DNA of 64,000 nucleotides, from the NCBI GenBank assembly GCA_011799875.1, contig CM022303.1:733375765-733439764 (forward strand), read 5' to 3'. A program made the position numbers and the translations under genes. The DNA is from Thinopyrum elongatum. Its lineage: Eukaryota; Streptophyta; Magnoliopsida; Poales; Poaceae. The notes under the pieces were generated by a model. The model made no database searches. It saw only the letters and a program-made list of their open reading frames with translations, and was not told the origin of the DNA. This document shows, piece by piece, positions 1 through 12,930 of the stretch (within the stretch, counting starts at the first letter, position 1; every line of letters starts with the position of its first letter).

Positions 1-1087
1 AGAACTGATCTTTATTGATAATGTACAAGTACAAGCTCGGATTTACAAAGGGTAGCGAGGCCAGAAGCACTGCACGCGCTATGACAGTATCTACATTATT
101 TATGGAACATCACCAGGGCCTCAGTACTACGGGGTGATTCTACGGCGTAGCGGAATAATGAGTGGTACACTCCATCCCATAGGGACACCGCTGGGACATA
201 ACCTAGCTAGCATAGCACGAACCCTCGGGATCTCCATCCTCGGCTTCTCCTGCATCTGGCATGATACGCCAGGTGAGTACTTGGAATGTACTCGCAAGCT
301 CACAGCAACCAAAACAGTGCAACAAACAATAGCATGGTAGTAATCATGTTCAACATTTAAGATGCTTCCGTACTATTACCGAGTATCAACCTACTTTCTT
401 CCGGGATCAACCGTGATCCCGGGAACAATCATGATCCACAATTCATGCTGGAACCCAAGTCAAATTCTACCATCATTATTATTATTACGGTTGACCATTT
501 AGTGTGACCTAGTGCGGACTGTGTCCAATACCGTGGACGCGGCTATTCGAATAGGTTCCTACACTCTGCAGATGTTGCGCACTTTACCCACACCATGGAG
601 CTCCTTGTCCCGTACCTCGGTACACTTCCCTTCCGGGTGGACCGGTGCTGCTCCACAAAACTTGCCTAACCCGTGACTCTTTCATCGTACCACCGACAAT
701 CATCCTCCCCCGAAGTCATGCCCTGGGTGGCCCCTGTGTCACCCCGTGACACCTACCATCGTCGTGGCCAACTATACTGTCCCAAACAGGGATGCCGGCA
801 ATTAACTCAACTGGCTCATAGGGTTATCGTCGCCTACCTGATCAGGGTAGCACGCACGCATAACCCTCCCTCTATGGTGGTACCGATAAAAGAGCACGCG
901 GTCAGACCAAGTCAAGGCCATCCCATTCCGGTGGATGTGGCTGCACGGATAAGTCCGGGTCGGTGGCACTCGATCAACCATTATGCTTAGTTTTTAATAC
1001 ATACATGACCAGCAAGATTGTTTATCATGAACAACATAATATGGCAGAAGCTAAGCAACAATATAAATTACTATGAATTATCACATA
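1..1087 (-). repeat. Minus-strand chromovirus-type LTR, downstream (R/U5) part
   Basis: Read on the minus strand this stretch has the landmarks of the downstream half of a long Gypsy chromovirus LTR, as in the plus-strand LTR at 11730-16148: the block CTATTCGAATAGCCG (around 540-555), followed by a GC-richer region. An AATAAA-like signal (CAATAAAG, complement of positions 10-17) lies near the window start. It seems to continue the sequence at 4616-6473, the two being separated by a Helitron. Open frames here are short and unconvincing. The LTR runs off the left edge, so its true end is not visible. Family membership is inferred from shared landmarks, not an alignment score. Confidence 0.5.
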
Positions 1088-4000
1088 TCTTATATTTACT
1101 AATTGGAGGCACCATACGAGCCTCCATATTAATCGTGGTGAAAATAGATTACTGTCGGTCAGATCGATTTACTGTCTAATCTTGGCGGTTAGATGAATAG
1201 TCTGTGCCCTTGAAAAAAAAATCCTATGACGTCCTGCCCTCTTTCCGACATGTACGTATCTAAGATGGACTCTCCCATGATTCACGTAAGAAAGAAAAGG
1301 ACACAATCCACCAGAAAAAGAAACAATCTGCTGCAGGATGGACTCTCCCATGATTCACGTAAGAAAGAAAAAGAAACAATCTGCTGCAGGCTACCGAGAA
1401 GAACTCTTCGATCTTCCCCTTAGCCTTCACTTCATCACCCCTTCAGCCTGGAGCATCATCGAGGGCATCCCCTGCTGCTGCATCCATGTTAGAATCAATC
1501 CAAAAACATGGTATGATCTAATCCAGCCTCTGGGTCATACACCTACATCTCTTGACAGGAAAGACTGGATCCAACATGCGGATGGATTCAAGTCTGGTGG
1601 TTGCCAATGAGAGCAAATCCATTGGTTGACAGTGATTCTCTGGCACTGATGCAACTCCGTCGCCCCCTCTGGCCTTCAGGTTTGACATTCTTCCTCCATA
1701 ATCAATCAATATTCAATACCCACGGTCTAATCTGGATGATACATGATGTTTTTTTTTCTGCCGGTGAGATACATGATGATGCACAGATGGAATTTTGAAT
1801 ACTTGGATGCTTCTTGTGCGATCTTGATGCCCTTGAGTAGGTTTTGGAGAATAGAAAAATCATAACAATTCTGTGACAATTCAAAAGAATATAATTAAGC
1901 AGCCTGCTAGGCTCCCTACTTGGCGTCCTCACCCTTCTGCCCAACCAGATGGCTCCTCTGTATTTGTTCTAATGCTTCAGTAGTAGAATTTTCTTATTCT
2001 GCTAAGAAAGTCAGTCTTACTAGATAAGTAGATATATGTCATTCGTGCAATATATGTATATATCTTACTAATTAACATGTTGGGAGCTATTAAGACGTGC
2101 GTGCATGGATCACTTCAAGGGTTATCGCAATTTTGCTCGCAGGTATCTTCCAGGTAAATATAACTACAGAAAATCTATTTGTTACCCTATCATAAAAAAA
2201 ATGCTCCATCCATTTGCCTATACCTCAAATAGCACTTAGTATTTTGAATTCAGTTTAAAGTGCTGAGTATTTGTTTAAGACTGCCAAGCCATACCTCAAA
2301 TAGCAAGATTTTAACTTTCTTCATGAGCCCATGACTAATATGTTTGTTTTCTAACACACTGAACCAATCAGGACAGTCATCAGTTCAGAATTTCATTCAG
2401 ACTGAAAATTGCTCCACTGTTTTTCAAGGATACAAAACATGAGAAAGTATTGTTACGACTTAAAGGCCAACCTCCACAAAATAGTGCTAATGTAATTGAC
2501 CTTAGGAAATCACTGCCGACCAAGGGGTAATGCCGTCAGCTCATTCGGATAAACATTGCTGGGTTGGGTTGATCCTACCTAGCCAGTAGCCCTAGCCCGT
2601 TGGATTCGTTGGAATCAAAAGATAGGTGTATACTTACACAGTATATTGCATGCAGACTGAGTTACCAAATAAGATGGGATTTTCAGTCACATTTTCTGTA
2701 GTTACGTTCATGAGTTGGTTCAGTATTATGATTGCATAGCAATGATGTAAGTTCAGTGCAACTCTACACGAATGCACATCCCATAAGTGTTGTGGTAGAA
2801 TGTCATCCGCATTCAGTTTATAGAATCTTGCACGACAAACTATGGCTGGTGTTCTCTATACTGTTCAATGAACAAATTCTGAACATATATCCATCAAAAT
2901 ATCTAATATTTTCTTTAGGCACAGATTGGTACAGATGAATCGCACATTTGTATAGACAGCGCACATAAATTGGATTTAATTAGAATAATTTTGTTTCCAA
3001 AAGCATAGAAATCTTGAACCCTGTATTAGCTTGCAGGTTCTGACCATGTAGTCACCAGGCATCTATTTTCGATCCATGGATTTATCCCATGATGTTTAAT
3101 GCAGCGGAGGAGCAGATGTGCTGTCCACTGTTTGAAGCAGATCAGATGGCTGCCACTGCCGAAGAGGCTGCCGAGCAAACATATATACTATGGTGGACCA
3201 GTAGCCCAGCTGCTCACCTTCGACATAGTTCAGTTTTGTTGACGGTCATCACTTTGTCTACTCAACAGGGAAGTAGTTTATTATCCTGAATTCTGTTCCC
3301 ATTTAACTCTAATACATTGTCCAAAACAGTTGTGCTAGCTCCGCAATTTTATAAGGCAGATCCGTGGCAAGTGCATTGCATGTGTAAGTAAACTAGGCTT
3401 GACTAATGTTGAGGTATTCCATCAATACATATTACTTCAAGTCTTCAATAGAGAAATCATCGTTATGCAATATTGTGGCAATGCATTTGACAACAGGCAT
3501 CGCTTGCTAGGATGCAAGCAGGTCCAACGATAGGTAAAGCAATGAGGTTTGATCGAGCGGCTTATATATCAAGAGGCAACGGAACGTACCATCGGATTGG
3601 CTATATGCAAGCAGCTCCTGTACACTGGCGGGCGTCAGCTACATCCAATATATGTATCCAGTGTCCTGCTGCAAAGTAGTGGCCCGTGTGATGCAGGTTT
3701 AGTACACATAGTACCTTTCCCGGGAGGAAGGTTTAGTCTACATAAGCGTACATGCTAAACGGCTTGATTACTATTCTGCACGCTCACAAAGTATGGATTT
3801 TTCTCATAGTTTTTTCACTAATAATACACTAAGTGAGTGCATTTACCATATACAGTAGTTCCTTAGAGCACAGATTCACATGGTGTTCCTTGCAGGACGT
3901 GTCAAAAAATTGTCATGTCCGCAGACCATTATGCATGAGATATACATATATTTGTTACAGATAGAAAATAGAAAAATATCCAACCACATTATCCTTAGAA

Positions 4001-4615
4001 TTATCTAAATATTTATTGATTAAGAGAAGTCATGGAAAACCTAATCGATCTTTCATACTTACGTTAATAATAGAAGTTCACATTACATGGCTACAAATAT
4101 CACTTTTTCTATTGACAGGACACCGCGCACTATGCCAAATTGCAAGCTCATAATTAAACAGAACAGGATGGAACTGAAATGCTCTACTATGTTCCTAGCA
4201 TTACACTTATGCATGGAGGTTCTACATGTTAATACTAATCTATGTTGGGTGATGAGTGTCTCTGCATATTCTAAGATGAAACTCTATCGGACTTCCGTGC
4301 CAAAAAGGAAAATCAGGCATTCCATTTTTTTTAACCCTACAGAGACTTATAGGTCACAAATAAATAGAGCTTTGACCTAACTTTGTTGACCCAACAAGAA
4401 TGTGTGTGCCATGTGACATAACTGATACACAGATAAGCCAACGCAATAAAGTTCCTTTCATCCCTATGTAACCAAGAAAAATGGAACTTGAATGTTTAAT
4501 GATAATCCATGAAAACGTGTTCACACTATTTATCAAAAAAAATTAATTTTTGAATATATTTGCACACAGTGAATAGAAGAGCTAGCCCGTGCAGGTGCAC
4601 GGGTTGATTGACTAG
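1088..4615 (+). mobile_element. Non-autonomous Helitron
   Basis: The 3' end is diagnostic: a GC-rich hairpin (CCCGTGC, loop AGGT, GCACGGG at 4586-4603), 8 bases, then CTAG at 4612-4615 followed by host T. The proposed 5' end is TC at 1088-1089 preceded by host A. It begins TCTTATATTTACTAATTGG and is soon followed by a GGAGGC/GCCTCC stem (about 1104-1126). Helitrons insert between A and T without duplicating the target, which fits A1087 and T4616. No Rep/helicase ORF is present, so it would be non-autonomous. The interior is AT-rich with only short frames. About 1390-1700 looks somewhat exon-like but I do not recognise it. The 3' end is firmer than the 5' end. Confidence 0.6.
1264..1390. repeat. 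73-bp direct tandem duplication
   Basis: A block starting GATGGACTCTCCCATGATTC occurs at 1264 and again at 1337, both followed by CACGTAAGAAAGAAAA and an AAACAATCTGCTGCAGG end. The period is 73 bases and the second copy is slightly shorter. It lies inside the Helitron. No coding meaning is evident. Confidence 0.8.
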
Positions 4616-6473
4616 TAATAATAATGCAAATAATTCAATTAATAGACCAATACTATTGCAATGCCTCATGTGATGGATGATGTGGCTTGCCTTGCTCACA
4701 TGGGTTGTTCACAAACTCCTGGTCTTCAAAACCAAAAGGATTTCCTTCTGAAAACAATTTAAAATAGCAAAAGAAAATGTCACATAATACATTTCTGTTC
4801 ACCAGAAATTCTGTGAGCATTAGGAAAATACCAAAATTTACCAGCAAATAGAGGAGATCAGGACAAAAGCAATGCAAAAAGAATCAATTGATTTGGACTT
4901 ATGGAGAAAAAGTAGTGGATGGTCAAAGTTGCTGGTCAAATCTAATTTAAAAACAGAAAAAAGAAAACCCACAGAGGGCCACGTCGATGGTGTAAAGTGG
5001 AGGGGCGCCTCCACTTACCGCTTCGGCGCGCGCGGGGCGGGTCGCTGACGGGTGGGCCCCTCTGTTGGATTTATAAGGGGGAGAGAGATTGAGCAGAGAG
5101 CTGCGGCTCTCCGGCGACGGTCACCGGCGATACAGTCGACGACGAGGCCGGGAGAGAGAGCAGGGATGGGTCGATCTCGTAGAAGCAAACACGTCCGTAT
5201 CCGTAACGTGACGAGAGATGGCTAGATGATGTCATCCCCTTCCTCTCCGGCGGCGACTGCGCTCGGGCGTTGCCGGAGACGGCGTTCCCGGCAGGGTTTC
5301 GGCCGGGCAAGGGGTCAGGTGAGGTCAGGGGAGCTAGCTGAGCTTGTTGGTGGAGTCGGTCGGGACTGGGGTGGAGTGAAACGACAAACCGGCGGAGCTC
5401 GTGTGGCGGCGGATCGCTGGCGAGATGCGAGGCCAGAGGGCCTCTCGGCCTTGGGTCGATGCTCGGGAGCTCGATTGGGAGGTGGTGGAGGGCGGTGAGG
5501 AGCTGAGGAGGGCTGGCCGTGGCTATTTATAGGCGGGGTGGAGCTCTCTGGAACTGGGCGGCGCCACAGCCACGTCGCCAGAGCAAGGACGTCGCGCTGG
5601 CTGGCGTGGTGCGGGTGATGGGGCGAAGAAGGGCAGGGAAGTTATGGTGTGCAGTGGCGGAACGCGGGGGAAGACGACGGCCAGCAGGGCCACAGTGCCA
5701 GCACGGGCGCCATAGTGTCCGTGTGCGGTGGCGGTCGGCGGGGGCTCCGGCGAAGGGAAGGTGCGGGAGTGGGGTACGTGATGGCAGCGGTGATGTCGGC
5801 ACTACCGGACACCATACGGCAATGCGGGACAGCCGGAGTCGTCCCATCAGATGCGGTCGGCGCTCAGAGCGCGTGTATAGGCATGCTAGTGCCATGGTCA
5901 CCACAGGCATTGGCACTTGGAGGCCACGCACGCCTGGCGCACCGTGTCTAGCACGTTGTCCTTAGATCACATAGTCCCCCTATGCCACTGGTTTGGCTAG
6001 ATTCAACCTGAGATGGAGTGTAGCTTCAAGAAAAGTTTCTGGCAGAAACTTTGGGAGGGATCTGGAGAGAAGATGAGTTGGAGATGGAGCCAATGGAGAT
6101 GTCTGGAGTGGTCTAGGTTGGAAGGACTACAAACTGACTGAATTTGAGACATTTTGGAAAAGATTTGAACACATTTCCTGTATAACTTGCAATCTGGTCC
6201 AGAAACTTGTTGAGGAAGTAGCACTCACATGGATGATCCACTGTAGCTGAAATTTTGTATGTGAGGGTTATATGGTAATGCCAAGATGTCGTAAAAATTT
6301 GAGCTCAAATGGGTACCTCTAAATGGTACTTCCTTCACAGAGGTTTCAAATGAGCAGATACTTGGTAGACTACTTCTGGTAAAAATTTGTACTGGACTAA
6401 ATGAAATTTTTGGATATTGTGAGAAGATATAATCCCTAGTTTCCCAAGGATTTATTTGAGAATATTCTGAGTG
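4616..6473 (-). repeat. Minus-strand chromovirus-type LTR, U3/R part
   Basis: On the minus strand this region runs from AT-rich U3 (6473 to about 5990), through a GC-rich promoter and leader (5990-5000), into a U5-like block. Near 4700-4770 that block reads as a short open stretch containing NNPCEQGKPHHP. A comparable EQPGKP-type block lies at the same relative place in the long LTR at 11730-16148. A TATA box (CCTATAAATAG) is at 5523-5533. Several GC-rich frames between 5070 and 5965 are shadows. The lower edge is the Helitron 3' end. The upper edge meets a truncated Copia LTR at about 6474. Confidence 0.5.
5523..5533 (-). promoter_or_regulatory. TATA box of minus-strand LTR
   Basis: CCTATAAATAG on the minus strand, with a GC-rich flank and a C/T-rich leader downstream. 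This is typical for the start of R in grass Gypsy LTRs. Position inferred by motif only. Confidence 0.5.
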
Positions 6474-7885
6474 GTGGAAAAGTATGACAAGGGATTGATA
6501 ACTCAAGACTGGGATTTGCTCCTCCGTTGATGGAGAGATATTCTTAGGGCCCTCTCGGTGTGACGGTATCCATCATCGCCTGGCCGGACACAGTTTGATT
6601 TGATCACAGGGATGCCGGAACACAGGAACGAGAAAAGAGAACAAAATCGGTAACGAGGAAACTGGCATAGTGAACAAGTTGTTGATTCACGGGGATGCCA
6701 TTATATATCACCTTGGGTTTTTGTAACATATTGCGAAGCAAAAGGAATCGCACACGGTAACTAAAGGTTCACTCCAATATTCATTTGTGTGGGTATGGGG
6801 TCAATATGGATGTCCACGGTTTCGCTATTAATCATTGATCGGAAAGTGTTCCGGTCATGTCTATACTTCACCGAACCTACAGGGTCACACACTTAAGGGT
6901 CATCTTTCTGCTGAGTACAAGGTTAGGAATTTGAGAGAAAGTCATCGGAAAAGTTTTGGAGACACTGAAAAAGTTTCAGAGAGAAAACTGGAAGTGTTTT
7001 GGAGTAAACCATCAAACCAAAAATGTTTCAGAGTAAAACATCAAGCCGGAAAAGTTTTAGAAAGCATCCAAATTTTTTTTGGAGGGTGCCGAAAAAGTTT
7101 CAGGACCTTCCGGAAGTTTTCGGACAGCCCCAATGGGATCTTCCCACGGGGGGACAGCATCTCCCTTTCATGTGGGGCTGTTTTGGGTGGCGCCTCCTTT
7201 GGAGGGGCAGCCCCCTTTTGTTGGAAGCCTGTTGGGGGGCTCCCCATGGTGGGGGGCAGCCCCCACAAATGGTGGAGACATGTTGGAAGGGGGCCCCACT
7301 TGGGGGCAACCCTCCTTGGTTCTGCCATGGTAGGGGGGCCCTTGTGGGCATCCTCCCCCTTTTGTTGGGGTGATGTTGGGAAGGCCCCCCCCTCTTTTGG
7401 GCAGCCAACCCTTGCCCCTCCACCCCCTCTTCCTATAAATAGAGGAGGAGAGTTCTCCAACACCATCTCAAGTTCACATACAAAGGCATGCAATGAACTG
7501 CCCTTCTCTCTCTCTCTCTTTTGCCCTCCATGAAATAGTTTCGTAGTGCCTCTAGGCTGCCTGGTCTCCGGGGATAATTAGTTCTGGACGGCGAAGCACT
7601 GCCGGATTGGTGACACCGAATGTGTGCAACCCGGTAGAGAGATCGTACGTTCAATCTTCTATTCGAGGGACTGTCCGAGGGACTGCCCGAGGGACTGTTC
7701 GAGGGAGAAAATCCTCGCGGTTGGGAGGTTGTAAAATCCTAGCTGCAGGGATCTGCACTGACGATCGTCACCAACTCTACTTTCGCTGCGCTACGAGTTG
7801 GTAATGATCAGATCAAACCTTGTATGCATCTTCATAGTGGTCCTGGGCATGTTTGTAGTATGGATTTTTTTTATTTTCTGCTGCG
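6474..7885 (+). repeat. 5'-truncated Copia LTR, related to the LTR at 7891
   Basis: Begins TGGAAAAGTATGACAAGGGA and follows the Copia LTR at 7891-9863 from about its base 480 onward. Shared blocks include the GGAGAGATAT segment, GATGCCGGAACAC, AGTGTTCCGGTCATG, a GGGGGC-rich U3, a TATA region (CCTATAAATAGAGG, 7433-7446) and the conserved U5 end. It is clearly more diverged from 7891-9863 than the two LTRs at 7891 and 34211 are from each other, so it comes from a different, older insertion. It lacks the first roughly 480 bases and the final ten or so bases (TTCCCCTACA). Frames in its G-rich part (6835-7533) are not genes. Confidence 0.7.
7664..7707 (+). repeat. 12-bp tandem repeat in Copia LTR U5
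   Basis: CGAGGGACTGTC, then two near copies (ending GCC and GTT) and a partial fourth. A degenerate version (CGAAGGGCTGTC, CGAGGGACTGTC) occurs at the same position in the other LTRs (about 9530-9660 and 35860-35995). Confidence 0.7.
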
Positions 7886-7890
7886 TTAGC

Positions 7891-9863
7891 TGTAGGAGAT
7901 ATGCCCTAGAGGCAATAATAAATGATATTATTTATCTCCATGTTCATAATTATGTTTATGTTCCATGCTATAACTGCTATGATTCTCAAGTCTGCAATAA
8001 CCACGAGGCTCGAAGGAAGACTCATATGCACGTGTGGAATAATAAACGGTAAAATGTATTCCTAGTCTGGCCTCTAAGACTAGCTCAAGTGTTGCATGAT
8101 GGTTCTGTTTTCCTGATCATGGGCCTGACTATGCCGGCAACTTTGAGGGCACAATGTTAGTAGAGCACTTGTGTTGAATCGACCCAATTGATGTTATGCT
8201 ATGAGATACATTCATCATAAGTTAATGGTTAATAACACAGTGATAGTTAATGTTTGCATAATTCCTTAGACCATGAGAGTGTCGAGTTTCTTCAAGCTTG
8301 CTTCATGAACTTTGGGGTTTGTTAAACGTCATCTGTAATTGGGTGGCTATTACGGCGGCTTACGGGTTCATGGAAAAGTATGTCAAGGGACTTGATAGCT
8401 CAAGATTAGGATTTGCTCCTCTGACGATGGAGAGATATCTCTGGGCCCTCTCGGTGTTACGGTATCCATCATCGTCTGGCTAGACACATTGCGATTTGAT
8501 CACAGGGATGCCGGAACACGGGTACGAGAAAAGAGAACAAAACCGGTAACAAGTTAACTGGCATAGTGGACAAGTTATTGATCCATGGGGATGCCGATAG
8601 GTATTTGTAACATATCACGAAGCAACAGGAATAACACACGGCAACTGGAGGTTCACTCGATTATTTATTCTTGTGGGTATAGGGGTCAATATGGGTGTCC
8701 GCGGCTCCGATGTTGATCATTAGTCGAAAAGTGTTCCCGTCATGTCTATACTTCACCGAACCTATAGGGTCACACACTTAAGGGTCATCTATCTGCCGAA
8801 TACTAGACAGGGAGTCTGAGAGAATGTCATCGGAAAAGTTTCGGAGACGACGAAAAGTTTCGGAGAGAAAACCGGAAGTGTTTCGGAGTTAACGAAAATG
8901 TTTTGGAATTAGACCACCATACTAGAAATTTTTTGGAGCACGTCCAGAATATTTTAGAGGGTGCCGGAAATGTTCTGGGACCTTTGGGAATTTTTTTGGA
9001 AATTACACGTGGGAAAACATCTTGTCCCAGTGAGAGGGGACAAGATCCCACGTTTCGTGGGGGCTGTTTTTGGGGGCGCCCCCTTGTTGGTGGACGAGGT
9101 GTTGGGGGGCTTCCCGTGGTGGGGGCCAGCCCCCACAAATGGTGGAATGTGTTGGGAGGAGGTGGCAGTGCCATGTTGGGGGCGCCATGGATGTTGGGCG
9201 GACCCCCCATGGGACATCTCCCCACCTTTGGTGGGTGCATTTTTTGGGGGGGGGGGAGGGGACTCATGTGAGCTGAAATTTTCAGCCCCCCTCTAACCCT
9301 TCCACCACTATGTAAGGAGGTGGAGAGGAGCTCTCCACAACCACTCCAACTCTCTCACAAATGGCATGCATGATCTGCCTTTCTTTCTCCCTCCCACGAA
9401 ATAGTTTCGTAGAGCCGAAAGGCTGTCTGGGTTCCGATGGGAACTAGTTCTGGACGATGAAGCCCTGCCAGATAGATGACACCTTATGTGTGCAAACCCA
9501 TAGAGAGGTCGTAGGTTTGATCTTTCGCCCGAGGGGCTGTTCGAGTGTCCTCCCGAAGGGCTGTCCGAGTGACCGTAAGAGTTTCGAGGGTCCTCCCGAA
9601 GGGCTGTCCGCGACACCATCCGAGGGACTGTCCGACTGCCTCCCGGAGGGCTGTCCGAGGAGTTGATGAGGGAGAACATCCTCGCAGTTGGGAGGTTGTA
9701 AATCCTAGCTACGGGGATCTGCACCAACGATCATCATCGACTCTACTTCCGCTGCGCTACGAGTCGGTAACGAAAATGATCAAAACCTTGTATGCCTCTT
9801 CATAGTGGTCCTGGGCTGGTGCGTAGGTCAGAAAAGTTTTGTTTTCTGCTGCGTTCCCCTACA
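7891..9863 (+). repeat. 5' LTR of Copia element
   Basis: Starts TGTAGGAGATATGCCC and ends CCCTACA. Preceded by TSD TTAGC and followed by a primer binding site. U3 carries a G-rich block (9040-9260). U5 carries short direct repeats of CGAAGGGCTGTC type. ORFs in the G-rich block appear in several frames on both strands and are compositional. Confidence 0.92.
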
Positions 9864-9864
9864 G

Positions 9865-9878
9865 TGGCATCATGAGCC
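9865..9878 (+). other. Copia primer binding site
   Basis: TGGCATCATGAGCC lies one base after the LTR end. It resembles the usual initiator tRNA-Met complement TGGTATCAGAGCC with changes. Confidence 0.6.
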
Positions 9879-11724
9879 ATGCTATACATAGATGCAGGTT
9901 GCGATCTAGAATACATGAGATGTATGGGTGTTGCACAATATAATTAGGTAGTAGATGAGTTCTATGGCTGAAAATTATTTGTGCGAGTAGCAGATGAAAT
10001 CTGTAACCCGATGTTCTTGTTGCTTCCCTGGAATTTGCATATTTCTGATCTTGATAACAACATGGTGGAGTTTCAAAGTTCTGGCAATCCGTGATCCTGG
10101 TTGATCAATGAAGTGCTAACAGTTATTGGAATTCCACATAGTTAGAGAGAAAGATGAAATTTCGCAGACTAAAGGGCAATGTAGATATGATTTGCACGGG
10201 GGTCATGCGTATGACGAAGTTTAGTATGGGGCTTGAGATTTTATTATCTCGTGTTTCATACACCCCACAAAGTTAATCTAGCGACTTGAATAATCATGCT
10301 TGATTATAAACGTTGGTAGCTGCGGTTTGGTTGAAACCTTAGAAGCCACGTAAAATAAAATTTTGCATAAACCGATTAGAGGTGTCTAACTTGGTTTTAC
10401 AGGATGTGCATATGATGTGGTATAGCAGTGCTCATCTTTAATTTGATCATGTATGAGATGACTATACAATGTAAATTAACATGACCTGCGTGTCATGATT
10501 CGGCATGATGGCTGGAGCCATATGATTGTCACTTTAAATGCCCTCCGTGTCAACCTTATGTAATGCACTTATTATTATTTGCTATAGAGATAGCAATATT
10601 ATCTGGTGCATCGACAAGGTGGTGGAAAACTTCGCAAAGGTGAACACCGACGCGAATGCCGAAGACGAAAAAAATAAAGACTTCTCCGTCAGAAAGGGCT
10701 ACACTATATCATGCTTTTATGAATTGCCTGAGATGTTTATCCCTCTTGATGCATCCTTCTTGATTGCGTGGTAGTCGCTTTTTATTAGGGTGATCTCTCA
10801 CTTAAAATATCAAGTAGTTAGTGTTCTCCCAAGTATAGCACCGTCACGCCACCTATCTCTTCGGGGTATTGCAGGATCTCCCTGGGTACGAACGATTAGA
10901 GAAGTGTGGGGCGGGTGAGTTGAGACCTTGCAGCAAGATCACTTGGTTGTCTTGATGTACTGGAAGGATCTCCCTGAGCTCGAAACACGCCCATCGAAAG
11001 ATGAACAAGAGTCACATAGAGATGTGATTGGCAAGTTGGCCTACCGGTTGAGATTTTTGTCATCAGTGATGATCTACATCAATGGTGAACAATTGATATG
11101 CGGGTCTTGTATCACTCACAATCAATTATGAGAGATATTGATTTGAGTGGGAGCGCACTTTAGAATTAAACTTCTTTAATTCTTGGTGCAATTAATTATG
11201 AACACTGTCTAAAGTGTGTTTTGCATAATAGTTGTAGAATAATGGCTTGCGTTTCCACCTTCCCTATTAAAAATTGAATAGTTGTTAAATATCTGGTTAA
11301 AACTTTATGGTTGGTAACGTAATGTGAGGATTGTCCTCAAGAGTGCCGAGAAGGATTTTGTCCTATCGCATGCTTTTGGTATTCTCCCGCTAATGCTATG
11401 GATGATGTGACTCTCGTCCTTCGATCCAAAAGCTAAAATCCCGTTACGATCAAGTGCAATATGTTTGCTTCCATGAGACCCAAACTTCATAAAGTTTGGG
11501 ATAGTTATGTGATATTCATGGAACTGAAAATTATTTTCAGACACAAACAAAGGCTAAAAGATATGAGATATCCAAAGCGATGTTTGTTTGCAAACTATTA
11601 GTAAAAGTGTTTACTATGTATTAGACTAATAACAGAGGGATCCAGAAGAACGCCTATCATGAGATGAAGGTGAATAAAACAACAACTTAAAGAGAAAGGA
11701 AATGTCCAAAGGGTGTTAGTGTGA
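9879..11724 (+). repeat. Copia internal region, gag side, no intact ORF
   Basis: This is the untranslated leader and gag territory of the Copia element. Only short frames survive, such as 10538-10774 and 10928-11131, interrupted by stops, and I cannot identify a domain in them. The stretch ends at the Gypsy insertion (TSD CTTAC at 11725-11729) and continues at 30771 with ACACCTAGGAAGTCCAGGG. The same stretch is repeated with many small indels at 19735-21555. Confidence 0.7.
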
Positions 11725-12272
11725 CTTACTGTAACACCCCCTGTATTAAGCTACAGTGATCACCCTTTTGATGAGGCCATGTCATCATGATTAATAGTGC
11801 ATAATCATCATTAGCATCATATTGCATTTCGACTCCTAAGTCAAATTCAAATTTAAATGAAAGTGGAATATAAAAGTTGTCCAACATAGAAACTAAAATG
11901 TCAGATAAATAACAAATATTCCAGAGGCTATTCTAAAATTGAAACCAACATCATTGGAATTGGATAAGTGACTCGAACAACCTCAAACAGTGGATAAAGA
12001 TAATATTTAATAACCATTTATTAAATCTGAAATAAATATGGAATTATGTTTTGTCCAAACTAATTTTAGGTGTTAAGGAATAATGCACTGGTATTTATGA
12101 AATAGTCACACTTTTTACAAGAACCCTTTGGGGCCTAACATTTAACAGTAGAGAAAAGAGAATAAAGAAAAGGAAAAAGAAACAGAAAAGGATAAAGGAG
12201 CAACCCCCCCCCCCCCCACGGCCCAACAGCCGAAGCCCAGCCGGCTGGCCCACCTGCGTCGCCCTGGCCTAT

Positions 12273-12930
12273 AAACAAAAGAGAAAACAAAAAAAAAAAC
12301 AAAAAAAAACAAGAAAGAAATAACAGTCCAAAAAAAAAAAAAATACTAAAAAGATAAAACTAAAGGAGAAAAGAAAGAAAGAAGGGCAGATTAACTGTTC
12401 GGTTAAGATTTAGAAAAAATATAAGGAAATACTCTTATCAAATAGATACCTAAACGCCACCCCCCTAACCCACCACCCTCATCCCTCCACCCCACCCGCC
12501 CCCCTCCTCCTTACTCCCCACTCCTACCCACCATCGGCCCCACCTCTATAGACCTCTATACCACCCGTCTATGATCCTAATCTTTTCGATCACTTCTAAC
12601 TTAAATTGCGCATAGAGTCCTGGACCAATCGACGTTCGACGGGCAAAGGGCAGAACTTGGATTAAGAATACGTGGGATTGTTGGTGTTGGGGGGGCAGGT
12701 TGAGATTGATTTTCTTTTTTTGTATATGGGTGGGGTATGTTCTTATATTAGAAATATCTTTTGGCGGATTCTATTGTGGAGGGTGTTGGTGAGTGAGGGA
12801 GGCCCCCCCACCCCCCCCCCCACCCGCCACCCCCCCTCACGCCCCGTTCCCCCCTCCTCCCCCTCTCCCCGCTCCCTATCGCCCCGATTCTCCATTCCCC
12901 CCCCTTCCTCCCTCCTCCTCTTCTGATCTG
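12273..12930. other. Low-complexity segment unique to this LTR copy
   Basis: It replaces about 95 bases seen in the copies at 22098 and 27500. It comprises A-rich runs, then a C-rich block, then a mixed segment. It directly follows the TATA motif. It has no TIRs or TSD, and no gene is visible in it. Confidence 0.6.

Noticed and set aside
5226..5965. 90-148-codon GC-rich ORFs on both strands
   Set aside because: They lie in the leader and U3 of a minus-strand LTR next to a TATA box, on both strands at once, with no domain.
6835..7533. 232-codon ORF in a G-rich stretch
   Set aside because: G/C homopolymer-rich LTR sequence, open in several frames. Equivalent positions in the other Copia LTRs (8903-9296, 35073-35609) are open in different frames.
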